34,871 nt of DNA from Methanobacteriota archaeon (GTDB lineage Archaea; Thermoplasmatota; Thermoplasmata; Methanomassiliicoccales; Methanomethylophilaceae): NCBI GenBank assembly GCA_012719315.1, contig JAAYAP010000011.1:1-34871 (forward strand). The letters are read 5' to 3'. The translations under genes were made by a program, and so were the position numbers. Positions 7,905-15,744 of this stretch are shown one piece after another (the first letter of the stretch is position 1; the number at the start of each line of letters is the position of its first letter). The notes beneath the pieces were generated by a model. The model had not been told where the DNA came from. It did no database searches and saw nothing but the letters and a program-made list of their open reading frames with translations.

Positions 7905-9257
7905 ATGAGGGTGGTCATAGTGGGCGGCGGGAACGTGGGATTCACGTCCGCCGAGGCTTTATGCAGATTCCATGATGTCCTGGTCATCGAGAAGGACACG
8001 GCCAAGGCCGACAACATCCGCAGCCTGCTCAACGTCTCGGTCCTCATGGAGGACGGCAGCAACCCCCGGGTCCTGAGGTCGGCCATCGACCGCATCGACG
8101 CCGAGGTCATCCTCTCGGCGCTGTCGGACGACGGCCTCAACCTCTTCATCGGCATGATCGCCAAGCGCCACAAGCCGGGGATCAAGACGGTGGCCACGCT
8201 CAAGGACCCCGATTACGGGATCGAGACCGCCGCCGAGGGGGTCGAGGGCATCGACGTCCTCATCTCCCCGGAGCAGATCACCGCCGAGATGATCGTCAGG
8301 ATCGCCCTGTTGGACAACGTCGTCCAATACGATTACCTGGAGAGCAGGAACGCCGCCTTCGCGGTCTTCAAAGCCTATCGCGACCACGACATCGTCGGCA
8401 GGGTGGTCATGGAGCTGGACGTGCCCCCGGAGTGCTCGGTCGTGGCGGTCTACCGCGGCGACGCGACGCTGCTGGACACCGAGACGGCGCAGATCCGCGC
8501 CGGCGACCGCATCTGCGTCTTCGGCAGCCCCGAGGCGGTGGAGGACTTCAACCGGCTCATGGGCATCGGCCGCGAGGCCAAGGAGTACATCATCATCGGC
8601 GCCTCGCCGCCCGGCATCGCCATCGCCAAGGCCCTGTCCCAATCGGGCAGACGGCGTTTCATCAAGATGATCGACCGCAGCGAGGCCAACTGCCGCAACG
8701 CCGCCAAGGTGCTGTCCGACGTCGTCATCGTGCATGCGGACATCGCCGATCCGCAGGTCATCCGCGGGGAGAACATCGACCGGGCCGACGTGATCGTCAG
8801 CGTCTCCGCCAACGACGAGCGCAACCTGCTCGCCTGCATGGCGGGGCTGCGCTTCGGCGTCAGGAAGATCGTCTCCCGCTACTCCTCCGAGGAGTACGAG
8901 GAGATCTTCAAGCACACGGGCGTCGAATCGATCATCGGCTACCACCGCATCATCGCCAACGAGATCACCAAGAAGCTGATCTACGACGAGAACGCGATCC
9001 TCAGGCTCGACCGCGAGGGCGAGCTGTTCTTCAGCGTCGGCATCGACGGCAGGTCGAAGATGGTCGATCGCTGCCTCGGCGACATGCGCCTGCCCGAGGG
9101 CGTGCGCATCGCCGCGATCATCCGCGGGCACGGCACCATCTACCCGCGGCTGAACACGATCTTCCTCGAAGGCGACGAGGTGCTGATCTTCGCGCACGAC
9201 GTCAACCGGGCCAAGCTGGCGCGGTTCCTCGGCCGCGACGCCCCCGCGGAGCTGTGA
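7905..9257 (+). CDS. trkA: Trk potassium uptake regulatory subunit TrkA
   Basis: This 450-residue cytoplasmic protein gates the TrkH potassium channel in response to NAD(H) or nucleotides. It has the duplicated RCK layout: an N-terminal Rossmann fold (VVIVGGGNVGF, residues 3-13), a first RCK-C domain around residues 140-220, a second Rossmann-like domain beginning EYIIIGASPPGIAIA near residue 227, and a second RCK-C domain ending at ARFLGRD. The second nucleotide loop is degenerate (GASPPG rather than GxGxxG), a common state of TrkA second halves. It sits directly upstream of trkH, whose GTG start may overlap its stop. Confidence 0.95.
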   Translation: MRVVIVGGGNVGFTSAEALCRFHDVLVIEKDTAKADNIRSLLNVSVLMEDGSNPRVLRSAIDRIDAEVILSALSDDGLNLFIGMIAKRHKPGIKTVATLKDPDYGIETAAEGVEGIDVLISPEQITAEMIVRIALLDNVVQYDYLESRNAAFAVFKAYRDHDIVGRVVMELDVPPECSVVAVYRGDATLLDTETAQIRAGDRICVFGSPEAVEDFNRLMGIGREAKEYIIIGASPPGIAIAKALSQSGRRRFIKMIDRSEANCRNAAKVLSDVVIVHADIADPQVIRGENIDRADVIVSVSANDERNLLACMAGLRFGVRKIVSRYSSEEYEEIFKHTGVESIIGYHRIIANEITKKLIYDENAILRLDREGELFFSVGIDGRSKMVDRCLGDMRLPEGVRIAAIIRGHGTIYPRLNTIFLEGDEVLIFAHDVNRAKLARFLGRDAPAEL

Positions 9258-10822
9258 GGGCCGTGAGGACGATCGGCGGCATCCCGGCGAGGCTTAACCG
9301 CCTGGCGCGGTGGCAGAGCGGCAGCATGAGGATCCTCGGCGCGGTCGAGACCGTCCTCGGCCTGCTGCTGACCGCCATGGCCGTCGCGACGGCGGCGTCC
9401 GGAGGGGACGCGTCCGTCTTCCTGATCCCCGCCCCCTTCCTGCTGGTCCCCGGCATCCTGCAGTACACGCTCTTCGCCGGCGGCCGGGACATCTCGGTCG
9501 CGGTCAGCATACTCACGGTGATGACGGCCTGGTCGATCGCCTTCGCCGCCATGGCCGCCCCCTTCCTGCTGCACGGATGCACCTGGTACGACGCGCTCTT
9601 CGAATCGGTCAGCGGCCTCACCACCACCGGCTTCTCGGTCTTCGCCGACGTGGAGTCCCTGCCGGCCGCCCTGCTGTTCTGGAGGTCGCTCTCCCAATGG
9701 GTGGGCGGTCTGGCGGTCGTCATCGTCTTCATGTTCCTGCTGCCGATGCTGGGCATCGGCGGGAGGGCGCTGATCAACAACGAGCTCTCGGGGGCCGAGG
9801 CCGGCAACTTCGCCGCCAAGCTGAGGGAGGTCGCGGTCAACTTCATCGCCATCTACCTGGCGCTCTCGGCGATCCAGATGCTGCTGCTGGCGATCCTCGG
9901 CGTGCCGGTCTTCGAGGCGGTGTGCATCGGCATGTCCTGCATCTCGACCGGGGGCATGTCGGTGCTCAACGACAGCCTGGCATCGCATACCTTCGCGGTG
10001 CAGGCGGTCGTCGTCGTCTTCATGTTCCTCGGCGGCACCAACTTCTACCTGCACTACCGGTTCCTGTACAAGCGCGACTACAAGGCGTACATCAGGTGCC
10101 AGGAGCTCGTCTGGACCGTGATCTGGTTCGCGGTCGCGACCGTCCTGATCCTCCTGGCGCTGGCGTCCGCCGGCGGCGGCGGCCTCGGCGACGACCTCTG
10201 GAGCTCGCTGTTCGCCGTGGTCTCGTTCGGCACCTCCACCGGGTTCTCCGCCCATGACCATTCGGTCTGGCCGGCGGCGACGCTGCCGGTGCTGATGCTG
10301 CTGGGCCTGTTCGGGGCGATGTCGGGATCGACCGCCGGGGGGATCAAGATATACCGGCTGGTCATCGTCAAGGAGTACATCGCCTACGGCCTCCACCGGA
10401 TGATCCATCCGCGTGCGGTGAGGGATGTCAGGCTGGACGGGCACAGCGTCGGCACCGATGCGCTGATCGCGGCGCTGACGGTCATGCTCTCCTTCCTGGC
10501 GGCGGCGGCCGTCGGCACCGTCCTGTTCATGTGGACCGAGCCCGGCACCGGCCTCGCCGATGCCGCGGGGCTCTGCATCGCCAGCCTCGGCAACGTCGGC
10601 GCGGGCATCGGCGTCCTCGGCGACGGCGTCCCCGTGGCCGACCTGAGCCTGCCGACCAAGGCGGTCATGGCGGCGCTGATGTGGATCGGGCGTCTGGAGG
10701 TGACGATGTTCCTGCTCCTGTTCACCCGGGTCTTCTGGAGCGACGTCCGCAGGCATGCGGCCGCATCTCACAGACGGCCGGGCCGGCGCACGGCCGCGGT
10801 CATCCCCGGCCGGCGGCGCTGA
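9254..10822 (+). CDS. trkH: Trk potassium uptake channel subunit TrkH
   Basis: This integral membrane potassium-translocating subunit is about 522 residues long from the GTG at 9254. It contains the four pore-loop repeats of the Trk/Ktr superfamily, each with a filter glycine: LTTTGFSV, CISTGGMSV, GTSTGFSA and LGNVGAGIG, separated by hydrophobic helices. The loop sequence GAMSGSTAGGIKIYR is characteristic of TrkH. Start choice is uncertain. The GTG overlaps the trkA stop (GTGA), and the region up to the ATG at 9326 keeps the very high third-position GC of coding sequence. The ATG at 9326 (MRILGAVET) would place the first helix as in other TrkH proteins. It converges on the TPR gene with a 2-base gap. 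Confidence 0.93.
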   Translation: MRAVRTIGGIPARLNRLARWQSGSMRILGAVETVLGLLLTAMAVATAASGGDASVFLIPAPFLLVPGILQYTLFAGGRDISVAVSILTVMTAWSIAFAAMAAPFLLHGCTWYDALFESVSGLTTTGFSVFADVESLPAALLFWRSLSQWVGGLAVVIVFMFLLPMLGIGGRALINNELSGAEAGNFAAKLREVAVNFIAIYLALSAIQMLLLAILGVPVFEAVCIGMSCISTGGMSVLNDSLASHTFAVQAVVVVFMFLGGTNFYLHYRFLYKRDYKAYIRCQELVWTVIWFAVATVLILLALASAGGGGLGDDLWSSLFAVVSFGTSTGFSAHDHSVWPAATLPVLMLLGLFGAMSGSTAGGIKIYRLVIVKEYIAYGLHRMIHPRAVRDVRLDGHSVGTDALIAALTVMLSFLAAAAVGTVLFMWTEPGTGLADAAGLCIASLGNVGAGIGVLGDGVPVADLSLPTKAVMAALMWIGRLEVTMFLLLFTRVFWSDVRRHAAASHRRPGRRTAAVIPGRRR

Positions 10823-10824
10823 GC

Positions 10825-11661
10825 TCAGCGGCAGGCGTCGAGGATGCGCATGACCGCGTCATGCCCGGGCGCCTGCTCGTTGATCGCCCCGGCGATTATG
10901 CGTGCATTGTCCCGCTTCCCCTTCTCGATCAGGCAGAGGGCCAGGATCTCCATGGCGTCGACGTGGCCCGGATCGGCCCTCACGGCCTTGGCGGCGTAAC
11001 CGCCGGCGGCGGCGGTCTTGCCGCTCATCCACATGAAATAGGCGGCCAGGGCGTTGGCGTCCGCCGACCTCTTATCGGCTTTGAGGGCGGCTTTGACGAG
11101 ATCGCCGGCCTCGCGGGAGAGCCCGCGCCGCAGCAGCACCGAGCAACGGCATCTGCCTGCCCGGAAGTCGGAGGGCATCTCCTCCATGAGCCGGGCGGCG
11201 AGCGCGTCGGCGGACGCGAAGTCCCCGAGCGAGCAGAACGCCTCGGCGGCCAGGACGTCGTCGTCGACCGTCGGCTCGGCGATCCGCCCGTAGGCGGCGA
11301 CCGCGTCCGCATGCTCCCCCATCCCGTGGAGGGCGGCCATGCGCTCCCGTTCGACGGCGTCGTCCGCCGGCAGCGCCGCGAGCGCCGCATGCGCTTCCCG
11401 GCGGTATCCCAGTCCCCGCAGCCCGCGGGCGGTCTCCAACGCGGCCGACGGGTCGGCGCGCAGGCTCGCGGCGATCATCCCCAACACGGTCTCGGCGGTC
11501 TCCGTCTCGCCGACCGACCTCAGCAACGAGAGGCAGGTCAGCAGGACGAGCGGCTCGTCCGCCGCCGACGCCGCGATGCCGGCGACCTGCGGTCCGACCG
11601 CCGCGAGGTCGCCGGCGGCGATGCTCTTCCGAATCCCTTCGAAGGCCTGTGCCCTGTCCAT
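10825..11661 (-). CDS. TPR-repeat-like protein of unknown function
   Basis: This 278-residue, alanine-rich, soluble, all-helical protein has no signal peptide or membrane helix. Repeated helix-turn-helix units with TPR-like spacing are visible, for example AGDLVKAALKADKRSADANAL, ALAAYFMWMSGKTAAAGGYA and AVRADPGHVDAMEILALCLI toward the C-terminus. Such scaffolds bind protein partners, and no enzymatic motif is seen. It lies alone between trkH (convergent) and the PARIS-like ATPase (divergent). The ATG at 11661 is about 25 bases from a TATA-like GTTTAATCC, suggesting a leaderless mRNA. Function is not recognisable from sequence. Confidence 0.8.
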   Translation of the reverse strand: MDRAQAFEGIRKSIAAGDLAAVGPQVAGIAASAADEPLVLLTCLSLLRSVGETETAETVLGMIAASLRADPSAALETARGLRGLGYRREAHAALAALPADDAVERERMAALHGMGEHADAVAAYGRIAEPTVDDDVLAAEAFCSLGDFASADALAARLMEEMPSDFRAGRCRCSVLLRRGLSREAGDLVKAALKADKRSADANALAAYFMWMSGKTAAAGGYAAKAVRADPGHVDAMEILALCLIEKGKRDNARIIAGAINEQAPGHDAVMRILDACR

Positions 11662-11681
11662 GGACGGTCAATGCGTTCCGC

Positions 11682-11690
11682 GGATTAAAC
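11682..11690 (-). promoter_or_regulatory. TATA-like promoter element for the TPR gene
   Basis: The minus strand reads GTTTAATCC, centred about 25 bases upstream of the ATG at 11661. Confidence 0.5.
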
Positions 11691-11719
11691 CTTCGGCGGC
11701 GGATGGCGGCGGATGGCGG

Positions 11720-11732
11720 ATATATGTATATT
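11720..11732 (+). promoter_or_regulatory. TATA promoter element for the AAA ATPase / DUF4435 operon
   Basis: ATATATGTATATT is the strongest AT-rich element in this part of the window. Its centre is about 28 bases before the ATG at 11755. It is directly preceded by tandem GGATGGCGG units (about 11701-11718) of unknown significance. Confidence 0.6.
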
Positions 11733-11754
11733 ACCGCGAAGCGATACCTCCCGC

Positions 11755-12792
11755 ATGATACTCAGGTCGATAAGGGTGTACGGGCTGTTCGGGGAATACG
11801 ACTACGACATCGAGCTGAGCGGGAACTACATCACCTTCATCCATTCGCAGAACGGACTCGGCAAATCCACGCTGATGCGGCTGATCAGCAGCATCCTCGG
11901 CGGGAACATGGAGGAGGTCGCGTCGACATCCTTCGACAGGATCGAGATGGTCTTCGACGACGGGGCCTTCCTGATCGTCGAGAACCGGTCCGACGGGCCC
12001 GTCGCCATCATCCAGAAGAATGAGGTCGACGAGGTGCTGCTCCCGGAGGACCTGAGGGGCATCCTCAAGGTGACGCACCTCGAACCCGACCGGCTGGTGA
12101 TCATGCGCGACGACTGCCTGATCCCCTCGCTGTGCGTGCTGTACGAGGATTTCGCCGAGAGGCTGAAGGCCGCCTGGGCCGACAGCACTCTGCATCACAT
12201 CCCGCGCTGCGATCCGGAGCAGATGAGCGACGCCGAGATCGAGCAGGGGTTCAAGGAACTCAAGGCCAGGCTGGATTTCATGAAGCAGGCGGGCTTCGAA
12301 CCCGAGCTGCCGCCCGGGTACAGGGTCCCGCCGCCGCGGTTCGAGATCGCCGAGTACCGCACGGAGTACACCGAGCTGTTCTACTCGCTGAACGACTACG
12401 TGGAGCGCTACCATCCGCTGGCCGAGCTGACCGTGATGTACATGGACATCGTCAACAGCATCTTCACCCGGAAGACGCTCCACATCAACGACGCCGGCGA
12501 GTTCTCCATCCTCCTGGACAACGGCAACAACCTCCCGGTGCCCAAGCTGTCCTCGGGCGAGAAGCAGGTCCTGGTGATCTTCTTCAGGCTGCTCTTCGAG
12601 GCCGAGCCGCGTTCGCTCGTGCTCATCGACGAGCCCGAGATCTCCCTGCACATCGTCTGGCAGCACAAGGTGAGCCGGATGCTGCTGGAGGTCGCCAGGA
12701 TGCGTTCGTTGCGTATGATCGTCACCACGCACTCGCCGCAGATCATCCATGACGCCTGGGACCAGGCCGTCGAGTTGAAAGTGGGACAATGA
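11755..12792 (+). CDS. ABC-type AAA ATPase, AriA-like component of a PARIS-like defence pair
   Basis: This 345-residue ATPase has the SMC/ABC-type head layout. The P-loop is SQNGLGKST (residues 31-39), with serine replacing the usual first glycine. The ABC signature is LSSGEKQ (residues 265-271), the Walker B is LVLIDEPEISLH (D292, E293), and the switch histidine is in TTHSPQ (H326). The segment between P-loop and signature is helical but short, without a long coiled coil. It is followed, with a four-base overlap, by a DUF4435 TOPRIM-like gene. That order and coupling define PARIS systems, where AriA senses phage proteins and holds then releases the AriB nuclease. It is smaller than the AriA proteins I know, so a PARIS relative rather than canonical PARIS is likely. 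The ATG at 11755 was chosen for its TATA spacing. Confidence 0.8.
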   Translation: MILRSIRVYGLFGEYDYDIELSGNYITFIHSQNGLGKSTLMRLISSILGGNMEEVASTSFDRIEMVFDDGAFLIVENRSDGPVAIIQKNEVDEVLLPEDLRGILKVTHLEPDRLVIMRDDCLIPSLCVLYEDFAERLKAAWADSTLHHIPRCDPEQMSDAEIEQGFKELKARLDFMKQAGFEPELPPGYRVPPPRFEIAEYRTEYTELFYSLNDYVERYHPLAELTVMYMDIVNSIFTRKTLHINDAGEFSILLDNGNNLPVPKLSSGEKQVLVIFFRLLFEAEPRSLVLIDEPEISLHIVWQHKVSRMLLEVARMRSLRMIVTTHSPQIIHDAWDQAVELKVGQ

Positions 12793-13646
12793 TCGAGCGG
12801 CTGACGGCGTCGGACATCGCCAACGAGGTCTCGATGATGCGTTCGGCCTTCAAAGGCACCTTCGTCGTCGTCGAGGGGGTCACCGACAGCCGCCTCTACG
12901 GCAAATTCATCGATCCAGAGGGGGTGATGGTGCTCATCGCCCACTCCAAGGACAACGTCAGGCGCTCGGTGATCGAGTCGCGGACCAACCGCAGGGACCT
13001 CAGGATCATCGGGATCATGGACCCCGACCTGGACCGGCTCAACGGCAGGACCTATCCCATGCCGCTCTTCCTCACCGACAACCGCGACCAGGAGGGCATG
13101 ATCCTGGCGTCGAGGGCCTTGGACGACCTGCTGACCGAGTACGCCGACCAGGCGCTGCTGAAGTCGTTCGAGGACAAGCACGGGCCGGTGCGGGAGGCGA
13201 TCGCTCGTTCGGCGGCGCCGATCGGGCTGCTGATGCACATCTCGCGATGCGACGGGTTGAAACTGTGCTTCAAGGACATGGATTACCGCTCGTTCATCGA
13301 CCCGCGCACGCTGGAGCTCGACATGCAGAGGATGGTGGAGGAGGTCATCTCGCTGTCCAAGGACCCGAACATCGGCCGGAAGGACGCATTGTCGAGACTG
13401 AAACGCGAGCTGAAGCACCTCGAGGACCCCTGGATGGCGGTGCGGGGGCACGACGCCGTCGAGATCCTCACCATCGGCCTGGCCGAGGTCTTCGGCTCGT
13501 ACAACTCCTACGGCATCAAGCACGGCCAGGTGGCGGGCTCGCTGCGGCTGGCGTTCTCCTACGATTACTTCGCCGACACCGGGCTGTACGGCGACACCTC
13601 CGAATGGAGCCGCAAGACCGAGAACCCGTTGTGGCTCAGACGTTGA
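12789..13646 (+). CDS. DUF4435 TOPRIM-like protein, AriB-like candidate nuclease
   Basis: This 285-residue protein matches the DUF4435 pattern of TOPRIM-fold nucleases. It has a hydrophobic strand ending in the acidic residue of FVVVEGVTDSRLYGKF (E29), a second strand with the DxD-like IMDPDLDRL (D78, D80, D82), and the later FLTDNRDQEGMIL segment (D97, E102). In PARIS the homologous AriB is a toxic nuclease released by its ATPase partner and acting on tRNA. The catalytic-looking acidic residues are intact here, so activity is plausible. The start overlaps the ATPase stop (ATGA). The last 11 bases overlap the convergent xseB gene. Fold and family are read from motifs; substrate and defence role are inferred. 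Confidence 0.78.
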   Translation: MIERLTASDIANEVSMMRSAFKGTFVVVEGVTDSRLYGKFIDPEGVMVLIAHSKDNVRRSVIESRTNRRDLRIIGIMDPDLDRLNGRTYPMPLFLTDNRDQEGMILASRALDDLLTEYADQALLKSFEDKHGPVREAIARSAAPIGLLMHISRCDGLKLCFKDMDYRSFIDPRTLELDMQRMVEEVISLSKDPNIGRKDALSRLKRELKHLEDPWMAVRGHDAVEILTIGLAEVFGSYNSYGIKHGQVAGSLRLAFSYDYFADTGLYGDTSEWSRKTENPLWLRR

Positions 13647-13881
13647 GGTCCAGGTCCTCGCGGACCGCGGTCCCGGCGGCGTTCTCGGCGATCGTCTGCA
13701 CCCGGCGCTCGCTCTCCTCGAGTATCCGCCGGCAGTGGTCGCGAAGCGCGATCGCCTCCTCGTAGATGCCCAGGCTCTCGTCCAGGTCCAACCCGCCCGC
13801 CTCCAGCCGTTTGACCATCGCCTCGAGCGCGGTCATGCTCTCCTCGAAACCCATCTCCTCGATTTTCTTCTTCCCGTTCAT
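13636..13881 (-). CDS. xseB: Exodeoxyribonuclease VII small subunit
   Basis: This 81-residue helical protein matches XseB. The key family segment GFEESMTALEAMVKRLEAGGLDLDESLGIYEEAIAL spans residues 11-46 and forms the antiparallel helices that bind the large subunit. The enzyme cuts single-stranded DNA from both ends into oligonucleotides. The start overlaps the xseA stop (ATGA), and the 3' end overlaps the DUF4435 gene on the other strand by 11 bases. ExoVII is typical of bacteria and patchy in archaea. Confidence 0.95.
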   Translation of the reverse strand: MNGKKKIEEMGFEESMTALEAMVKRLEAGGLDLDESLGIYEEAIALRDHCRRILEESERRVQTIAENAAGTAVREDLDLNV

Positions 13882-15161
13882 CTCGATCTCACATCCTTGA
13901 CTTCCGCGTCGACCGTGCCGTCGCGCATGCGCACGGCGATCGTCTCGCCCCTGCCGATCGATGCCGCCGAGGTCAGCGCCCGGCCGTGCGCGTCGACGAC
14001 CATCCCGTAGCCTCTGCCCAGCACCTCGTAGGGGCTGAGCGCGTCCAGGCGCCCGGCGGCCGCCTCCAGCCTCGACGCGCGGATCGGGACCAGGTCCCGT
14101 GCCGCGCGCTCCAGCATCGACGCCGCGGCCGTGTACCGGCCGCGCATCCTCACGACGCGGTCGCGGAGCACCGCGTCGAGGCGGTCCGAGAGGCGGTCGG
14201 CCTCCAGGGACCGCATCGCCACCAGCTCGGCCGCCCGCCGCGGCGACAGCGAGGTGTCGGCCCTGCCGAAGCGGGCGCGCATCCGCAGCAGGGTCCGCTC
14301 GACGGCGGCGCCGGCGCGGACCAGGCAGCCGTCGGCCCGGCGCGACAGGTCGTGCCTGTCGGCCAGGACGATCTCGGCCGCGGCGGTCGGCGTCGCCGCC
14401 CGCACGTCCGCGACCAGGTCGGCCAGGGTGAAATCCGATTCGTGGCCGACGGCGGAGACGGTCGGGACCGTCGAGGCGGCGATCGCCCGCACCACGACCT
14501 CCTCGTTGAAGGCCCAGAGGTCCTCGGCCGACCCGCCCCCGCGCCCGACGATGATGACGTCGACGCCGGCGCGGTCGAGCAGGGCGATCCCGGCCGCGAT
14601 CGATTCCGCCGCCCCCTCGCCCTGGACCTTGGCCGGGGCCAGCAGGAGGTCGGCCGGGAACCGGCGGCCGGCGGTCACCACCATGTCGTGGATGGCCGCC
14701 CCCGACGGCGAGGTGACGATCCCGACGGTCTTCGGATAAAGCGGCAGCGGCCGTTTGCGGGACGCGTCGAACAATCCCTCGGCGCGCAGCCTAGCCTTCA
14801 ACTCCTCCAGCCTGGCGTACAGGTCGCCCCGTCCGCCGCGCCGCGCCGTCCTGGCGATGAACTGGTAGCTGCCGCGTTCGACGTAGAGGTCGATGCTGCC
14901 GAACAGCGCCACCTCCAGGCTGTCGGTCAGCTCGAAGCCGATCCTGGCGGCATCGGCGCGGAACAGCACGCAGCGCAGCTCGCTGCCGGCATCCTTCAGC
15001 GTGAAGTAGCTGTGGCCCGACTGGTACCTCTTGAAATTGGAGACCTCGCCGGCCACCCAGAGGTCGTTGACCTCGCGGGCCGTCCCCAGTATGCCTTTGA
15101 CACGCGTGTTCAGCTGCGTGACGGTGATCGTCTCTTCCATCACCGCGGATACGGGGTGCAT
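13878..15161 (-). CDS. xseA: Exodeoxyribonuclease VII large subunit
   Basis: This 427-residue catalytic subunit of ExoVII degrades single-stranded DNA in repair. An N-terminal OB-fold is followed by the nuclease domain: VTQLNTRVKGILG, VAGEVSNFKRYQSGHSYFTLKD, then YPKTVGIVTSPSGAAIHDM, VDVIIVGRGGGSAEDLWAFN and VSAVGHESDFTLADLVAD, all hallmark XseA motifs. A coiled-coil-like helical region and a short C-terminal beta domain (LGRGYGMV) complete it. Two starts are plausible. ATG 15161 (MHPVSAV) is 41 bases from a palindromic TATA element, and third-position GC jumps there. ATG 15140 (MEETITV) starts closer to the conserved core. It is coupled to xseB downstream. Confidence 0.94.
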   Translation of the reverse strand: MHPVSAVMEETITVTQLNTRVKGILGTAREVNDLWVAGEVSNFKRYQSGHSYFTLKDAGSELRCVLFRADAARIGFELTDSLEVALFGSIDLYVERGSYQFIARTARRGGRGDLYARLEELKARLRAEGLFDASRKRPLPLYPKTVGIVTSPSGAAIHDMVVTAGRRFPADLLLAPAKVQGEGAAESIAAGIALLDRAGVDVIIVGRGGGSAEDLWAFNEEVVVRAIAASTVPTVSAVGHESDFTLADLVADVRAATPTAAAEIVLADRHDLSRRADGCLVRAGAAVERTLLRMRARFGRADTSLSPRRAAELVAMRSLEADRLSDRLDAVLRDRVVRMRGRYTAAASMLERAARDLVPIRASRLEAAAGRLDALSPYEVLGRGYGMVVDAHGRALTSAASIGRGETIAVRMRDGTVDAEVKDVRSR

Positions 15162-15201
15162 CGGTAATAGAGTTTCGGCGTCCCCGTCCCCGTGCCGGCA
15201 T

Positions 15202-15214
15202 GGTATATTATACC
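15202..15214. promoter_or_regulatory. Palindromic TATA element shared by xseA and the zinc-ribbon membrane gene
   Basis: GGTATATTATACC is a perfect odd palindrome (six-base arms around one T). It lies 41 bases from the xseA ATG at 15161 and 39 bases from the plus-strand ATG at 15253, so one element could position transcription in both directions with short leaders. Confidence 0.5.
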
Positions 15215-15252
15215 GCGACGGGCGTATATCGGGACCGGGAGGAGATGCGAGG

Positions 15253-15735
15253 ATGACTTCGACCTGCCCGCACTGCGGGGTCGCCGTACCGTCCGACTGC
15301 GGGAGATGCCCCAGATGCTTCAGGGACATCGACATCGAGGCGCAGCGCCGTCGCGGCGCCGACGGCGCCGAGTACACGATCGTCGAGTCCGGGTCCCGCC
15401 GGGAGCGCACACGCCGGGAACGGCCGGAGAAGCGGCCGTTGAGCAGCCGCGCCGTCCTGCTGCTGGCGACGCTGCCCGCATTGTTCGGGGTCCTGGGGCT
15501 GGGGCAGATCGTCCGCGACCGCCGCGACGCCGTCGGCTTCTACTTCCTGCTGATCGGGCTGATCCTCTTCATCCCGTCGGTGCTCCTGGTCACCGACACC
15601 TGGGCGGGCGGCATCACCACCGGCCTGCTGAGGGTGTCGGCCTTCGTCCTGCTGATGGGAGCCTACCTGCTGACCGCGCTGGTGTCGCTGGCGGACCTGT
15701 ACTTCGGCTCGCTCTTCAGGTCGATGAGGCTCTGA
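15253..15735 (+). CDS. Zinc-ribbon membrane protein of unknown function
   Basis: This 160-residue protein begins with a zinc ribbon, C5-x2-C8 and C19-x2-C22 (CPHC and CPRC), followed by a basic charged linker and three predicted membrane helices: AVLLLATLPALFGVLGLGQIV, VGFYFLLIGLILFIPSVLLV and a C-terminal hydrophobic stretch ending in ALVSLADLYFG. The ribbon should face the cytoplasm, preceded by no signal peptide. This architecture is common in archaea without assigned function. The ATG at 15253 has GGGAGGAG upstream. It is divergent from xseA and ends 9 bases from the convergent DEDDh-like gene. Confidence 0.85.
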   Translation: MTSTCPHCGVAVPSDCGRCPRCFRDIDIEAQRRRGADGAEYTIVESGSRRERTRRERPEKRPLSSRAVLLLATLPALFGVLGLGQIVRDRRDAVGFYFLLIGLILFIPSVLLVTDTWAGGITTGLLRVSAFVLLMGAYLLTALVSLADLYFGSLFRSMRL

Positions 15736-15744
15736 GCCGAGGCG

